Positions 16,131 through 25,563 of a DNA stretch of 64,000 nucleotides are shown here, piece by piece. The position numbers and the translations under genes are program-made. Position 1 is the stretch's first letter. Each line of letters begins with the position of its first letter. The stretch comes from Shewanella kaireitica (GTDB lineage Bacteria; Pseudomonadota; Gammaproteobacteria; Enterobacterales; Shewanellaceae). Location of the stretch: NCBI RefSeq assembly GCF_023284045.1, contig NZ_JAKIKQ010000001.1, forward strand, positions 434,001 through 498,000, in the 5' to 3' direction. The notes under the pieces were generated by a model. The model ran no database searches. It was given only the letters and a program-made list of their open reading frames with translations, and was not told where the DNA came from.

Positions 16131-17063
16131 ATGGATAGTCAGGTTATGCCTCGTGAACAGCTGGGAGTTTGTGCGGAAGGAAATTTGCACAGTGTCTATT
16201 TAATGTTTAATGCGAATGATGGTGTTGATTCGCAGGTGCGCCCGTGTGTAGCAAATGTGGCTCAATATATTCATGATCTTGCCGATCAATTTGCCGACAG
16301 TGCCTTTAATGGCTTCGTCGCAGTAGGCGCCAACTACTGGGATACGCTTTATCCTGCAGCTAGACCTTGCCAGTTGAAACCATTTCCAGCCATGAACCAA
16401 GAAAATAGAGATGCACCGGCGATAGAGTATGATCTGTTTGTGCATGTTCGCTGTGACCGCTTTGATATTCTTCACCTTGTTGCCAACGAAGTATGTCAGA
16501 TGTTCGAAGGCCTGGTTGAGCTTGTCGATGAAGAACGCGGCTTCCGTTTCATGGATAGCCGAGATTTGACTGGTTTTGTCGATGGCACTGAAAACCCTAA
16601 AGGTCGTAGTCGCCAAGATGTCGCATTAATTGGAGAGGAAGATGCAGCATTTAAAAATGGCAGTTATATACACGTGCAAAAATTTGCGCACAATTTGAGT
16701 AAATGGAATCGCCTACCTGAAAAGAAGCAAGAAGACATCATTGGCCGTACTAAAGCCGATAATATTGAATATGCTTCTGCAGATAAGCCGTTAACCAGTC
16801 ATATTAAACGGGTCAATTTGAAGGATGATGCCGGTAACTCAATGGAGATCTTACGCCAGAGTATGCCTTACGGTACGGTCAAAGAGCAGGGGTTAATGTT
16901 TATCTCTACTTGCCGTAATTCGGTGAACTTTGAAAAAATGCTCGAGAGTATGGTTTATGGTGATAACGAGGGAAATCATGATCACCTTATGCATTTCACC
17001 CAAGCTTTAACTGGATCATCGTTTTTTGCACCCTCGTTAGATTTTTTAGATAAATCGGCTTAA
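16131..17063 (+). CDS. DyP-type heme peroxidase
   Basis: 310 residues with no signal peptide, so cytoplasmic. The family motif GFVDGTENP (GXXDG) holds the catalytic aspartate. A histidine in the LTSHIKRVN segment is the proximal heme ligand, and an arginine in EILRQSMPYGT lies on the distal side. It belongs to the same family as TyrA of Shewanella oneidensis. DyP enzymes oxidise dyes and other bulky donors with peroxide; the physiological substrate is unknown. The gene is bracketed by a MITE-like element downstream and by a relic of it upstream. Confidence 0.92.
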   Translation: MDSQVMPREQLGVCAEGNLHSVYLMFNANDGVDSQVRPCVANVAQYIHDLADQFADSAFNGFVAVGANYWDTLYPAARPCQLKPFPAMNQENRDAPAIEYDLFVHVRCDRFDILHLVANEVCQMFEGLVELVDEERGFRFMDSRDLTGFVDGTENPKGRSRQDVALIGEEDAAFKNGSYIHVQKFAHNLSKWNRLPEKKQEDIIGRTKADNIEYASADKPLTSHIKRVNLKDDAGNSMEILRQSMPYGTVKEQGLMFISTCRNSVNFEKMLESMVYGDNEGNHDHLMHFTQALTGSSFFAPSLDFLDKSA

Positions 17064-17070
17064 AAGACTA

Positions 17071-17360
17071 GGGGCTGTTGATCTTTCACGGTTGTTTTTG
17101 CCGCAGTTTATTGGCTATTTTGACAAGGCGGAGGCTATGCCGTTTAGTTATTCTCCACAAATAGTCTACAACACAGTAAAAATAGCCAAGAAACGCGGCC
17201 CTTTGGGTTCGATTCAATGCTTCTATTCTTTTATGACTAGAATGTGTTATGAGCTTTTCACTTAGCCGGCTAAGCTTTATCGCTCAAGCCTTGTACTAGA
17301 AGCATTATTCCTTACGGTAAAGAATCGAACAAAAACTAAGCTCGAAAGTTCAACAGCCCC
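17071..17360. mobile_element. MITE-like element, 290 bp, with terminal inverted repeats
   Basis: The ends GGGGCTGTTGATCTTTC and GAAAGTTCAACAGCCCC are inverted copies with one mismatch in 17, and both flanks read TA, as in TA-targeting (IS630/Tc1-type) elements. Inside are further nested inverted repeats: 17100-17121 with 17178-17199, 17207-17215 with 17322-17330, 17216-17225 with 17297-17306, and a 14-bp perfect palindrome at 17261-17274. It has no transposase frame. It begins 7 bases after the DyP stop. Confidence 0.75.
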
Positions 17361-17366
17361 TAAGCA

Positions 17367-17410
17367 ATATCGACAAAAAAACGCACATTCAGTGCGTTTT
17401 TTGTTGATAT
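17367..17410. terminator. Bidirectional intrinsic terminator
   Basis: The stem centres on ACGCAC-ATTCA-GTGCGT with A- and T-runs on both sides, extended by a further 8 pairs. It ends the minus-strand cupin gene (stop at 17423) and blocks transcripts coming from the DyP gene. Confidence 0.8.
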
Positions 17411-17422
17411 GAGTTATGACTC

Positions 17423-17881
17423 TTAATCTTCATCTTTATCAAAGTAGCTCATGGGACGACGGCTATAAACTTCGTTCATGCTTCGAACCAATACTTTATT
17501 GGTTTCGGGATAAACGACTACATCGTGAGCATCGCGGTTTCCTACAACTAAAAAGATAAAATCAGCGTCACTGTGATTAACAAGTTTGTGCGCGACACCA
17601 GAGTTGGCAGTAAAGCAGATATACTTGCCTTCACTAAACATATGAGGCTCTCCATCAAGATAAAGCGTAGCTTCACCTTGCATAGCATATATATGTTCTT
17701 CTTCCTTGGTGTGATAATGAGAAAGGGCTGAAGTCATGCCTGGCGCTAATTTTTCCATGGTGACGCCGACTTTTTCTGCTCCTGCCGTATCACCAATGTG
17801 TTTTTGATGACTGCCATAGTCCTTTTCGTGAGACCAATACTCCCAGCCCACATCAGAAACATCAATTAATTTATTTTTCAT
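17423..17881 (-). CDS. Cupin-domain protein
   Basis: 152 residues from the ATG at 17881, with GAGG 9 bases upstream; an in-frame TTG further out overlaps that site. The cupin metal motif is visible as SHYHTKEEEHIYAMQGEAT (two histidines, glutamate) with the second-motif histidine in SGVAHKLVNH. Such small single-domain cupins bind a metal and act as isomerases, dioxygenases or sugar-binding proteins. No specific activity can be assigned. It stands alone, with its terminator at 17367. Confidence 0.85.
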   Translation of the reverse strand: MKNKLIDVSDVGWEYWSHEKDYGSHQKHIGDTAGAEKVGVTMEKLAPGMTSALSHYHTKEEEHIYAMQGEATLYLDGEPHMFSEGKYICFTANSGVAHKLVNHSDADFIFLVVGNRDAHDVVVYPETNKVLVRSMNEVYSRRPMSYFDKDED

Positions 17882-17947
17882 TTTTATTATCCTCAACGTA
17901 GGAATGCTGTCCTATTTGGCAGTATAACGATATTGTGAGAATAAAAA

Positions 17948-18007
17948 ATGATAGATTCAATATATTGTATAAAGAAAACATTGGAGGATTGCTTAGAGAA
18001 GGAGTAG
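17948..18007 (+). CDS. Possible 19-codon micro-gene or small RNA body
   Basis: ATG at 17948 runs 19 codons to a TAG at 18005-18007, with GTGAGA upstream. The product would be MIDSIYCIKKTLEDCLEKE. A GC-rich hairpin with a T-run begins at the stop. No other plus-strand gene is present here to need that terminator, so this may be a short peptide gene or a small RNA of about 90 bases. Evidence is thin. Confidence 0.25.
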   Translation: MIDSIYCIKKTLEDCLEKE

Positions 18008-18038
18008 GGCGGCGTTTCCGCCCGTTTGTTGTTTTTTG
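18007..18038 (+). terminator. Orphan intrinsic terminator on the plus strand
   Basis: GGGCGG pairs with CCGCCC around CGTTT, followed by GTTTGTTGTTTTTTG. The T-run is only on the plus strand, while both neighbouring genes (cupin and argR) read minus. Confidence 0.6.
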
Positions 18039-18043
18039 AAAAG

Positions 18044-18514
18044 TTAATCCGTGTAATTGAACAACGACTTAACTGTTTCTAATGTATCTTCAATTTGCTG
18101 AATATTTGATGGGCTGATAAAAATGGTATCATCGCCAGCGATAGTGCCAAGGATGCCTTCAGGCTTGCCTATTGAGTCGAGTAACCTTGCGATTAATTGC
18201 GCCGCACCTGGACTGGTCCGTACCACAATCATCGACTGATTATGATCGACATCCAATACTAAGTTTTTAAGTGGGCTACCGGCAGTTGGGACACCAAGCT
18301 CAGCCGGCAAACAGTAAACCATCTGCTGTTTGGCATTTCTGGTTCTTACTGCGCCAAACTTACTCAGCATGCGGGATACTTTAGATTGATTAATATTACT
18401 AAAGCCTTCCCCTTGAAGGGCTACCACAATTTCGCTTTGGGAGCCGAAACGCTCCTCTTTAAGAATTGACTTAAATGTTTTAACTAATTCGTCTTGATTT
18501 TTACTTGCTTGCAT
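18044..18514 (-). CDS. argR: Arginine repressor ArgR
   Basis: 156 residues, the normal ArgR length. An N-terminal winged helix ([20 protein letters not shown] with the conserved SKVSR) binds ARG boxes. The C-terminal domain has the hexamer and arginine-binding segment [11 protein letters not shown]. It represses arginine biosynthesis when arginine is abundant. ARG-box-like sites lie between its start and mdh, consistent with autorepression. The argR-mdh divergent arrangement is typical of Shewanella and Vibrio. Confidence 0.95.
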   Translation of the reverse strand: MQASKNQDELVKTFKSILKEERFGSQSEIVVALQGEGFSNINQSKVSRMLSKFGAVRTRNAKQQMVYCLPAELGVPTAGSPLKNLVLDVDHNQSMIVVRTSPGAAQLIARLLDSIGKPEGILGTIAGDDTIFISPSNIQQIEDTLETVKSLFNYTD

Positions 18515-18571
18515 ATTTTATTATTCTTTATTCAAAAAAATCCGTTATATGATGATTATATTCGGCTTTCA

Positions 18572-18607
18572 TGTCAAATGTTATTCGTTTTATTGAATAA
18601 AAATTCA
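18572..18607. promoter_or_regulatory. Tandem ARG boxes upstream of argR
   Basis: TGAATAAAAATTCA at 18594-18607 is a near-perfect core of the ARG box. A second, weaker AAATGTTATTCG-like site at about 18572-18589 is spaced as ArgR pairs usually are. They lie 58-93 bases upstream of argR. Confidence 0.65.
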
Positions 18608-18822
18608 TAGGGTAAGTGTGTTTTTAGTTGTGAGTTAGGGTGTAGAGTATAAATTCTAATTTTTTTAGTCTGTCTATTTCGAAGATGTAACTTGCCCAAA
18701 GCTAGGCGGGCTGGGCTCTGAATGTGATTGCATACTGAAAAGTGAATCTAAAGTAGATTGAACACGACTAAGGGATAATTGAATTTTTGTTGTGAATCCA
18801 GTACTGTTGCGCCATTAGAAAA

Positions 18823-18838
18823 ACAGATCTAAATCACA
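18823..18838 (+). promoter_or_regulatory. Possible CRP site before mdh
   Basis: ACAGATCTAAATCACA matches 12 of 16 positions of TGTGATCTAGATCACA by eye. It lies 28 bases before the mdh start. Low certainty. Confidence 0.3.
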
Positions 18839-18865
18839 AAAATCCAAGAATTGACGGAGATAACT

Positions 18866-19801
18866 ATGAAAGTTGCTGTACTTGGTGCTGCTGGCGGTAT
18901 TGGCCAAGCGCTTGCCCTACTATTAAAAACTCAATTACCTGCTGGTTCTAAATTATCGCTTTATGACATTGCTCCTGTAACACCTGGTGTTGCGGTTGAC
19001 TTAAGCCATATACCAACTGACGTTGAAGTAAAAGGATTTGCTGGTGAAGATCCTACCGCTGCACTTGAAGGTGCAGATGTAGTGCTAATTTCTGCTGGTG
19101 TTGCACGTAAGCCTGGTATGGATCGTTCGGATCTATTCAACATCAATGCAGGTATCGTACGTAACCTCGTTGAAAAGTGTGCAGCAACAAGCCCTAAAGC
19201 GCTTATCGGTATTATTACTAACCCTGTAAATACCACGGTAGCGATTGCTGCTGAAGTACTTAAGAAAGCAGGCGTATATGATAAAAACCGTTTATTTGGT
19301 GTCACGACCCTTGATGTTATCCGCTCTGAAACTTTCGTTGCTGCGGCAAAAGGTTTGAACGTTGCTGACGTGAAAGTTAACGTTATCGGTGGCCATAGTG
19401 GTGTGACAATTCTTCCGCTTCTTTCTCAAATCGAAGGCGTTAGCTTTACTGACGAAGAAGTTGCAGCACTAACAACACGTATCCAAAATGCGGGTACTGA
19501 AGTGGTTGAAGCTAAAGCCGGTGGCGGAAGCGCAACACTTTCTATGGGTCAAGCGGCGTGTCGTTTCGGTTTGTCTCTAGTGCGTGGCCTGCAAGGTGAA
19601 GCAAACGTTGTTGAGTGTGCCTATGTCGATGGTGGCAGCGAGCATGCTGAGTTCTTCGCACAGCCTGTAGTTCTAGGTAAGAACGGCGTTGAACAAGTAC
19701 TTGCATACGGCGATGTTAGCGCATTTGAAGCGAATGCTCGTGATGCAATGTTAGACACACTAAAAGCTGATATCGATTTAGGTATTGAGTTTGTTAAGTA
19801 A
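18866..19801 (+). CDS. mdh: Malate dehydrogenase
   Basis: 311 residues from the ATG at 18866, with GGAG 6 bases upstream; an in-frame TTG at 18851 precedes that site. [19 protein letters not shown] is the NAD-binding loop. [13 protein letters not shown] carries the substrate arginines and [12 protein letters not shown] the catalytic histidine. It interconverts malate and oxaloacetate in the TCA cycle with NAD. It is divergent from argR and followed by a strong terminator at 19834. Confidence 0.97.
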   Translation: MKVAVLGAAGGIGQALALLLKTQLPAGSKLSLYDIAPVTPGVAVDLSHIPTDVEVKGFAGEDPTAALEGADVVLISAGVARKPGMDRSDLFNINAGIVRNLVEKCAATSPKALIGIITNPVNTTVAIAAEVLKKAGVYDKNRLFGVTTLDVIRSETFVAAAKGLNVADVKVNVIGGHSGVTILPLLSQIEGVSFTDEEVAALTTRIQNAGTEVVEAKAGGGSATLSMGQAACRFGLSLVRGLQGEANVVECAYVDGGSEHAEFFAQPVVLGKNGVEQVLAYGDVSAFEANARDAMLDTLKADIDLGIEFVK

Positions 19802-19833
19802 CTCTATTTTTTAGAAGTTAGTTGCTTAAAGCC

Positions 19834-19860
19834 AAACGGAGCCAATTGGCTCCGTTTTTG
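19834..19860 (+). terminator. Intrinsic terminator of mdh
   Basis: AAACGGAGCC and GGCTCCGTTT pair perfectly around AATT, followed by TTG and TTTT. With ispB convergent, it may serve both strands. Confidence 0.85.
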
Positions 19861-19878
19861 TTTTGATAAGCAGGAATA

Positions 19879-20850
19879 CTAGTGGTTGCGTTGTACCGCA
19901 ATTTTAGCCAGCGATACTAACGCTGTTTTATATTCTGACTCAGGCAGTATGCTTAATGCTGAGATAGCCTTATTTGACTCTTCAATAGCACGTTGCTCAG
20001 TATACTCAAGTGCGCCACAGCTTTTTAGTGCACTCAAAATAACTTCGATGTGCTCTGTGCCGTCACCTTTCTCGATCGCTTCTCTAATCAAGGCTTTTTC
20101 AGTGTCGCTGCCATTAGCCATGGCGAAAATTAGCGGCAGTGTCGGTTTACCTTCTGCTAAGTCATCCCCTATGTTTTTGCCTAGCTCTTCTGTTTCAGCT
20201 GTGTAGTCAAGAAGATCATCGGTCAACTGGAAAGCAGTGCCTAAGAACTTGCCGTATTCAGCAAGTGCCGTTTGCACCTCTTCTGAGCTTTCTGCTAACA
20301 GGCCTGCTAAACGTGTAGCGGCTTCAAACAGTTTTGCTGTCTTACAATAGATGACACGCATATAGCTGTCTTCTGTTGTGTCAGGGTCGTTACAATTCAT
20401 TAATTGTAAGACTTCCCCTTCAGCGAGGACATTGGTGGCATCAGCTAGGATCTCGAGTACTTCAAGACTTTTTAGCTCTGTCATCATCTGAAATGAGCGG
20501 GTATATAGAAAGTCACCGACCAGCACGCTCGCACTATTGCCAAAAAGGGCATTGGCCGTTTCTCTGCCACGACGCAGCATTGATTCATCAACTACGTCAT
20601 CGTGTAGCAATGATGCGGTATGAATAAACTCAATAATAGCAGCCAATTTTAGGTGAGACTCACCGTTATAGTCGATCGCTCTAGCGGCTAAAATTGACAA
20701 TAAAGGTCTTAAGCGTTTACCGCCACCGTTAATAATGTAAAAGCCTAACTGGTTAATTAGGGCTACATCAGACTCTAGTTGTTTATAGATCAGTTGGTTG
20801 ACAGCTTGCATATCGCTATCAGCCAATTGACGAATGGCGTTCAAATCCAT
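19879..20850 (-). CDS. ispB: Octaprenyl diphosphate synthase
   Basis: 323 residues. Both aspartate-rich motifs of trans-prenyltransferases are present: LLHDDVVDESMLRRG and FQLTDDLLDYTAETEELGKN. GGGKRLRP near residue 43 binds the diphosphate. It elongates farnesyl diphosphate with isopentenyl diphosphate to make the side chain of ubiquinone and menaquinone. It is divergent from rplU, the arrangement usual in gammaproteobacteria. Confidence 0.95.
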   Translation of the reverse strand: MDLNAIRQLADSDMQAVNQLIYKQLESDVALINQLGFYIINGGGKRLRPLLSILAARAIDYNGESHLKLAAIIEFIHTASLLHDDVVDESMLRRGRETANALFGNSASVLVGDFLYTRSFQMMTELKSLEVLEILADATNVLAEGEVLQLMNCNDPDTTEDSYMRVIYCKTAKLFEAATRLAGLLAESSEEVQTALAEYGKFLGTAFQLTDDLLDYTAETEELGKNIGDDLAEGKPTLPLIFAMANGSDTEKALIREAIEKGDGTEHIEVILSALKSCGALEYTEQRAIEESNKAISALSILPESEYKTALVSLAKIAVQRNH

Positions 20851-21130
20851 AAATAGGCTCTATTTGTTGGCTACAATGACAATCAGCAGCTCATTTTAGA
20901 CATAAATGTTATAATAGAAGGATTCTACCTAAATTTGAGCTGCAAGACAGTAGTTGTCGGTAATTGTGAGAGTTATTTGGGTCTTTTTTTATTCTTATTC
21001 AATTAGCACTTGTCAGATGCGGGTTCTTAGCGTAAACTCCGCGACCATTGTCATTAAAGCTTTTATAGCACCCCTGCATCAATCTATTATGTTTTGAGCG
21101 GCGTGTTAGAAATATCGGAGTAAAATAGCT

Positions 21131-21442
21131 ATGTACGCTGTTTTTCAAAGTGGCGGCAAGCAACATCGCGTTGAAGCCGGTCATACAGTTCGTTTAGAAA
21201 AATTAGAAGTCGCTACAGGCGAAACTATCGAGTTTGATCAAGTTCTTTTGGTTGCTGATGGTGAGACTGTACACGTAGGTGCACCTTTAGTTGAAGGTGG
21301 TAAGGTTGTTGCTGAAGTAGTTAGCCATGGCCGTGCGGAGAAGGTAACTATTGTTAAGTTCCGTCGTCGTAAGCACCACGATAAGAAGATGGGCCATCGT
21401 CAATGGTTCACCGAAGTTAAAATTACAGCTATTAGCGCTTAA
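21131..21442 (+). CDS. rplU: 50S ribosomal protein L21
   Basis: 103 residues. [17 protein letters not shown] at the start and [16 protein letters not shown] near the end are the L21 signatures. It binds 23S rRNA in the large subunit. CGGAG precedes the ATG. rpmA follows after 15 bases, in the conserved order rplU-rpmA-cgtA. The 280-base region upstream, shared with ispB, holds the divergent promoters; TATAAT at 20910-20915 is the only clear box I see. Confidence 0.97.
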   Translation: MYAVFQSGGKQHRVEAGHTVRLEKLEVATGETIEFDQVLLVADGETVHVGAPLVEGGKVVAEVVSHGRAEKVTIVKFRRRKHHDKKMGHRQWFTEVKITAISA

Positions 21443-21454
21443 TTAGGAGTCTAA

Positions 21455-21712
<258 letters not shown>

Positions 21713-21739
21713 TCTTTAGCTTCAGCTAAGATTGATACT

Positions 21740-21772
21740 AAGCCCCGCCATTGGTGGGGCTTTGTTTTTTTT
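21740..21772 (+). terminator. Intrinsic terminator of rplU-rpmA
   Basis: AAGCCCCGCC pairs with GGTGGGGCTT around ATT (one G-T pair), followed by TGTTTTTTTT. Confidence 0.85.
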
Positions 21773-21820
21773 AATATTAAGTAAATTGTGTTTTGGCGAC
21801 TAGAATCGTTAAGAGTATAA

Positions 21821-23017
<1,197 letters not shown>

Positions 23018-23043
23018 ATAGTTTCAGTTAAGGACGTTGAGAA

Positions 23044-23805
23044 TTGTACGCTGACACACAAAATGATATTACACGTCAAGTTGTTAGGGTTGCTCAACTT
23101 CTTTTAGCTTATGGTGCTGACTCTGAACTTGTTGAAGAGATTAGTCAGCGCCTAGGCTATGCGCTAGGCCTTGTTAGTGTTGAAATCTCGATCTCTTCAA
23201 ACTCCCTCGTTTTAACTAGCCTAGTTCATGGGCGCTGTATAACGACTACCCGACGAACCCGTGAGCACGGGATCAATATGACCATAGTATGTGAACTTCA
23301 GCGTATTTGTCTATTGACCGAGAAGGGGATCTACGGCTTGAATGAAGTGCGTAAGCGTGTCGCTCGCATTGAGCCTAAAACATATCCAGCAAAGTACGTT
23401 GTACCTATGATCGGCTTGTCCTGTGCAAGCTTTTGTCATCTGTTTGGCGGAGACATTGCTGCTTGCGTAATCACCTTTATGGCTTCAGCGATTGGCATGT
23501 TTGTTAGGTTGTCGATAGCAAAACGACATTTCAATCTGCTACTGAACTTTAGTGTTACAGCTTTTGTGACTACTATTATCGCGCAAACCGGCTTTCAATT
23601 TGATCTCACTGAAACACCTAAATTACCGATGGCGGCTAGTGTATTAATGCTGGTGCCAGGATTTCCGATGATTAACGCTATTTCGGATATGGTAAAGGGC
23701 CATTTAAATGTAGGGATTTCCCGCTGGGGCCATGCGACCTTGTTAACACTTGCGTCTGTTATCGGTATTACCATGGCAATGCAGATTGGTGGCTTGTTTT
23801 TATGA
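23044..23805 (+). CDS. yjjP: ThrE-type exporter subunit, YjjP family
   Basis: 253 residues from a TTG start with AAGGA upstream. No in-frame ATG lies early enough, and the TTG start gives the same N-terminal layout as E. coli YjjP. The N-terminal domain (ISISSNSLVLTSL, TRRTREHGINM) and five membrane helices with MAASVLMLVPGFPMINAISD match YjjP closely. YjjP and YjjB of E. coli act together in succinate export. yjjB starts inside the last codons, an ATGA-type overlap, so the two subunits are coupled. Confidence 0.9.
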   Translation: MYADTQNDITRQVVRVAQLLLAYGADSELVEEISQRLGYALGLVSVEISISSNSLVLTSLVHGRCITTTRRTREHGINMTIVCELQRICLLTEKGIYGLNEVRKRVARIEPKTYPAKYVVPMIGLSCASFCHLFGGDIAACVITFMASAIGMFVRLSIAKRHFNLLLNFSVTAFVTTIIAQTGFQFDLTETPKLPMAASVLMLVPGFPMINAISDMVKGHLNVGISRWGHATLLTLASVIGITMAMQIGGLFL

Positions 23806-24272
23806 TGTCTCTTATTTTAGCAATGCTAAATGATGCGGTGTTTTCTGCTATCCCTGCAGTGGGCTTTGCTATGGTGTTTAATGTTCCACGTCGTTTCTTG
23901 CCTTTTTGCGCACTTGCAGGGGCATTAGGGCATGGTAGCCGTACTTTATGGCTTAGTGCTGGTTTACCTATAGAATGGGCCACTTTTTTGGCGGCAGCGC
24001 TTGTAGGGATTGTTACTATTGGTTTTGCTAAAAGACATTTAGCCCCTCCATTAATGTATGCTGTGGCGGCTATCATTCCAATGATCCCTGGGACGTACGC
24101 ATTTAATACTGTTATTGCGCTTGTCCAGTTGACTGCTCAATCGCATGTGAGTCCTGAACTGACGTCAGAAGTTATCAGTAACGGACTTAAAACTGTATTT
24201 ATTCTTGGCGCATTATCTGTAGGTCTTGCCATGCCTGGACTGCTTTATTTTCGCTCGCGTCCAGTTATCTAA
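23802..24272 (+). CDS. yjjB: ThrE-type exporter subunit, YjjB family
   Basis: 156 residues, about four to five membrane helices. The segment AAIIPMIPGTYAFNTVIAL and the FCALAGALGHGSRTLW loop match YjjB (ThrE_2/DUF3815). It completes the split two-subunit carboxylate or amino-acid exporter with YjjP. folA begins 21 bases downstream and may belong to the same transcript. Confidence 0.9.
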   Translation: MMSLILAMLNDAVFSAIPAVGFAMVFNVPRRFLPFCALAGALGHGSRTLWLSAGLPIEWATFLAAALVGIVTIGFAKRHLAPPLMYAVAAIIPMIPGTYAFNTVIALVQLTAQSHVSPELTSEVISNGLKTVFILGALSVGLAMPGLLYFRSRPVI

Positions 24273-24293
24273 CAACATTAAGAGGGAACTGTT

Positions 24294-24776
24294 TTGAAAA
24301 TTGCTATGATTGCCGCAATGGCGAACAACCGGGTTATTGGTAAAGACAACAAAATGCCTTGGCATTTGCCAGAAGATCTTCGTCATTTTAAGGCGTTAAC
24401 TTTAGGTAAACCCGTTGTAATGGGGCGTAAAACCTATGAGTCTATAGGTCGGCCGTTGCCTGGTAGACATAATATTGTCATTAGCCGCCAAGCTGATCTA
24501 AACATTGAAGGTGTAACTACTGTCACCAGTTTTGAAGATGCAAAAATTGCAGCTGGCGATTGTGAAGAGCTGATTATCATGGGAGGAGGGCAACTTTATG
24601 CTGAACTACTCGAAAAATCGGATATTTTATATTTAACTGAAATCTCGCTTGATGTCGAAGGAGATACCTATTTTCCTGATTGGGACGATGGTTCTTGGTT
24701 GGAAGTATCGAGAGATGTAGCTAAAAATGATAAACAATTGGAATATAGCTTTATCAAATTAGTTAAAAAGTGTTAA
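24294..24776 (+). CDS. folA: Dihydrofolate reductase
   Basis: 160 residues from a TTG start with GAGGGAA upstream. IAAMANNRVIGKDNKMPWHL is the DHFR N-terminus, including the active-site tryptophan loop. GRKTYESIGRPLPGR binds NADPH and MGGGQLYAELL is the second nucleotide loop. An aspartate or glutamate for proton transfer is supplied by LPEDLRHFK. It reduces dihydrofolate to tetrahydrofolate. Confidence 0.95.
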   Translation: MKIAMIAAMANNRVIGKDNKMPWHLPEDLRHFKALTLGKPVVMGRKTYESIGRPLPGRHNIVISRQADLNIEGVTTVTSFEDAKIAAGDCEELIIMGGGQLYAELLEKSDILYLTEISLDVEGDTYFPDWDDGSWLEVSRDVAKNDKQLEYSFIKLVKKC

Positions 24777-24810
24777 ATTAATAGGGTTGTTTAGTACCCT
24801 GTAACGATGA

Positions 24811-24848
24811 TTAAGAAAGCGCGTTATTAACTAATTGTGCTTTCTTAA
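24811..24848. repeat. Inverted repeat downstream of folA
   Basis: TTAAGAAAGC and GCTTTCTTAA are perfect 10-bp arms with an 18-base loop. There is no T-run. It is probably an mRNA 3'-end hairpin between folA and the next gene. Confidence 0.5.
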
Positions 24849-24885
24849 TACAATAAATAAAAACTAAAAGAGTAAGGAGTGTCTG

Positions 24886-25281
24886 ATGCGCTTGCTATCC
24901 ATGAGCATCGCTACACTATTTGTGGCATCTTCAATATCGATTTCATCCCCGGCGTTAGCTAACCAAGACCAACTTGCTGCAAATATTTGTAACTACGTTG
25001 TTAGCGACGATAAAAACCGTCTTCGTAAAAAACTAAAAGAAAGCCGAGTTAAGCTGCGAAATATTTATGACGGTGTTTCATGTAATGGTGACAGTTTATT
25101 AAGAGTCGCTATGAAAAGCGGTTCTAATGCAGTAGGTACATTCGTCGCTAAAAGATTACCAGTGTCGGATCTTGGTAAAGCAGAAGCCGATGGACAGACT
25201 ATTATTGCATGGGCTGAAAGTAACGGACATGCAGGTAGTGAAATAACCTCGGCAATTAAGAGCCGTATCTCTGGCGGTTAA
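24886..25281 (+). CDS. DUF3718-family secreted protein
   Basis: 131 residues with a signal peptide (cleavage likely after SPALA, residue 25). The mature part has ICNYVVSDDKNRLRKKLKES, then NIYDGVSCNGDSLLRVAM, with two cysteines that could pair. I recognise it as the DUF3718 family, common in Shewanella and relatives, of unknown function. AAGGAG precedes the ATG. It has its own terminator at 25308. Confidence 0.8.
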   Translation: MRLLSMSIATLFVASSISISSPALANQDQLAANICNYVVSDDKNRLRKKLKESRVKLRNIYDGVSCNGDSLLRVAMKSGSNAVGTFVAKRLPVSDLGKAEADGQTIIAWAESNGHAGSEITSAIKSRISGG

Positions 25282-25307
25282 TTTCCAGTACTTAATTGTG
25301 CAAATAA

Positions 25308-25337
25308 AAATACTGGGTTAACCCCAGTATTTTTTTA
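25308..25337 (+). terminator. Intrinsic terminator of the DUF3718 gene
   Basis: AAATACTGGG and CCCAGTATTT pair perfectly around a 5-base loop, with a T-run beyond. Confidence 0.85.
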
Positions 25338-25508
25338 CCTAAAATTTAATATGAGTAGAGTTTTACCTTAGTATAAAAAGGCCATCTACTCGTATTTCAA
25401 ATGAATAATAAGTTCTTTAATCTATAACTTCGAGTTCAAGAGGCATTTAATGCTAACTCGAACTTAGTTTTATCGGTAAATAAATAGATTGATTGGGGAC
25501 AAGCAAAT

Positions 25509-25540
25509 AAAAAAGGGGGCCGTAATGGCTCCCTTTTTTA
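25509..25540 (-). terminator. Intrinsic terminator of the chemoreceptor gene
   Basis: GGGAGCC and GGCCCCC pair (one mismatch) around ATTAC with A- and T-runs outside. It lies 24 bases past the chemoreceptor stop. Confidence 0.8.
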
Positions 25541-25563
25541 TTCGTTTCTATCAGAAAAAGAAT

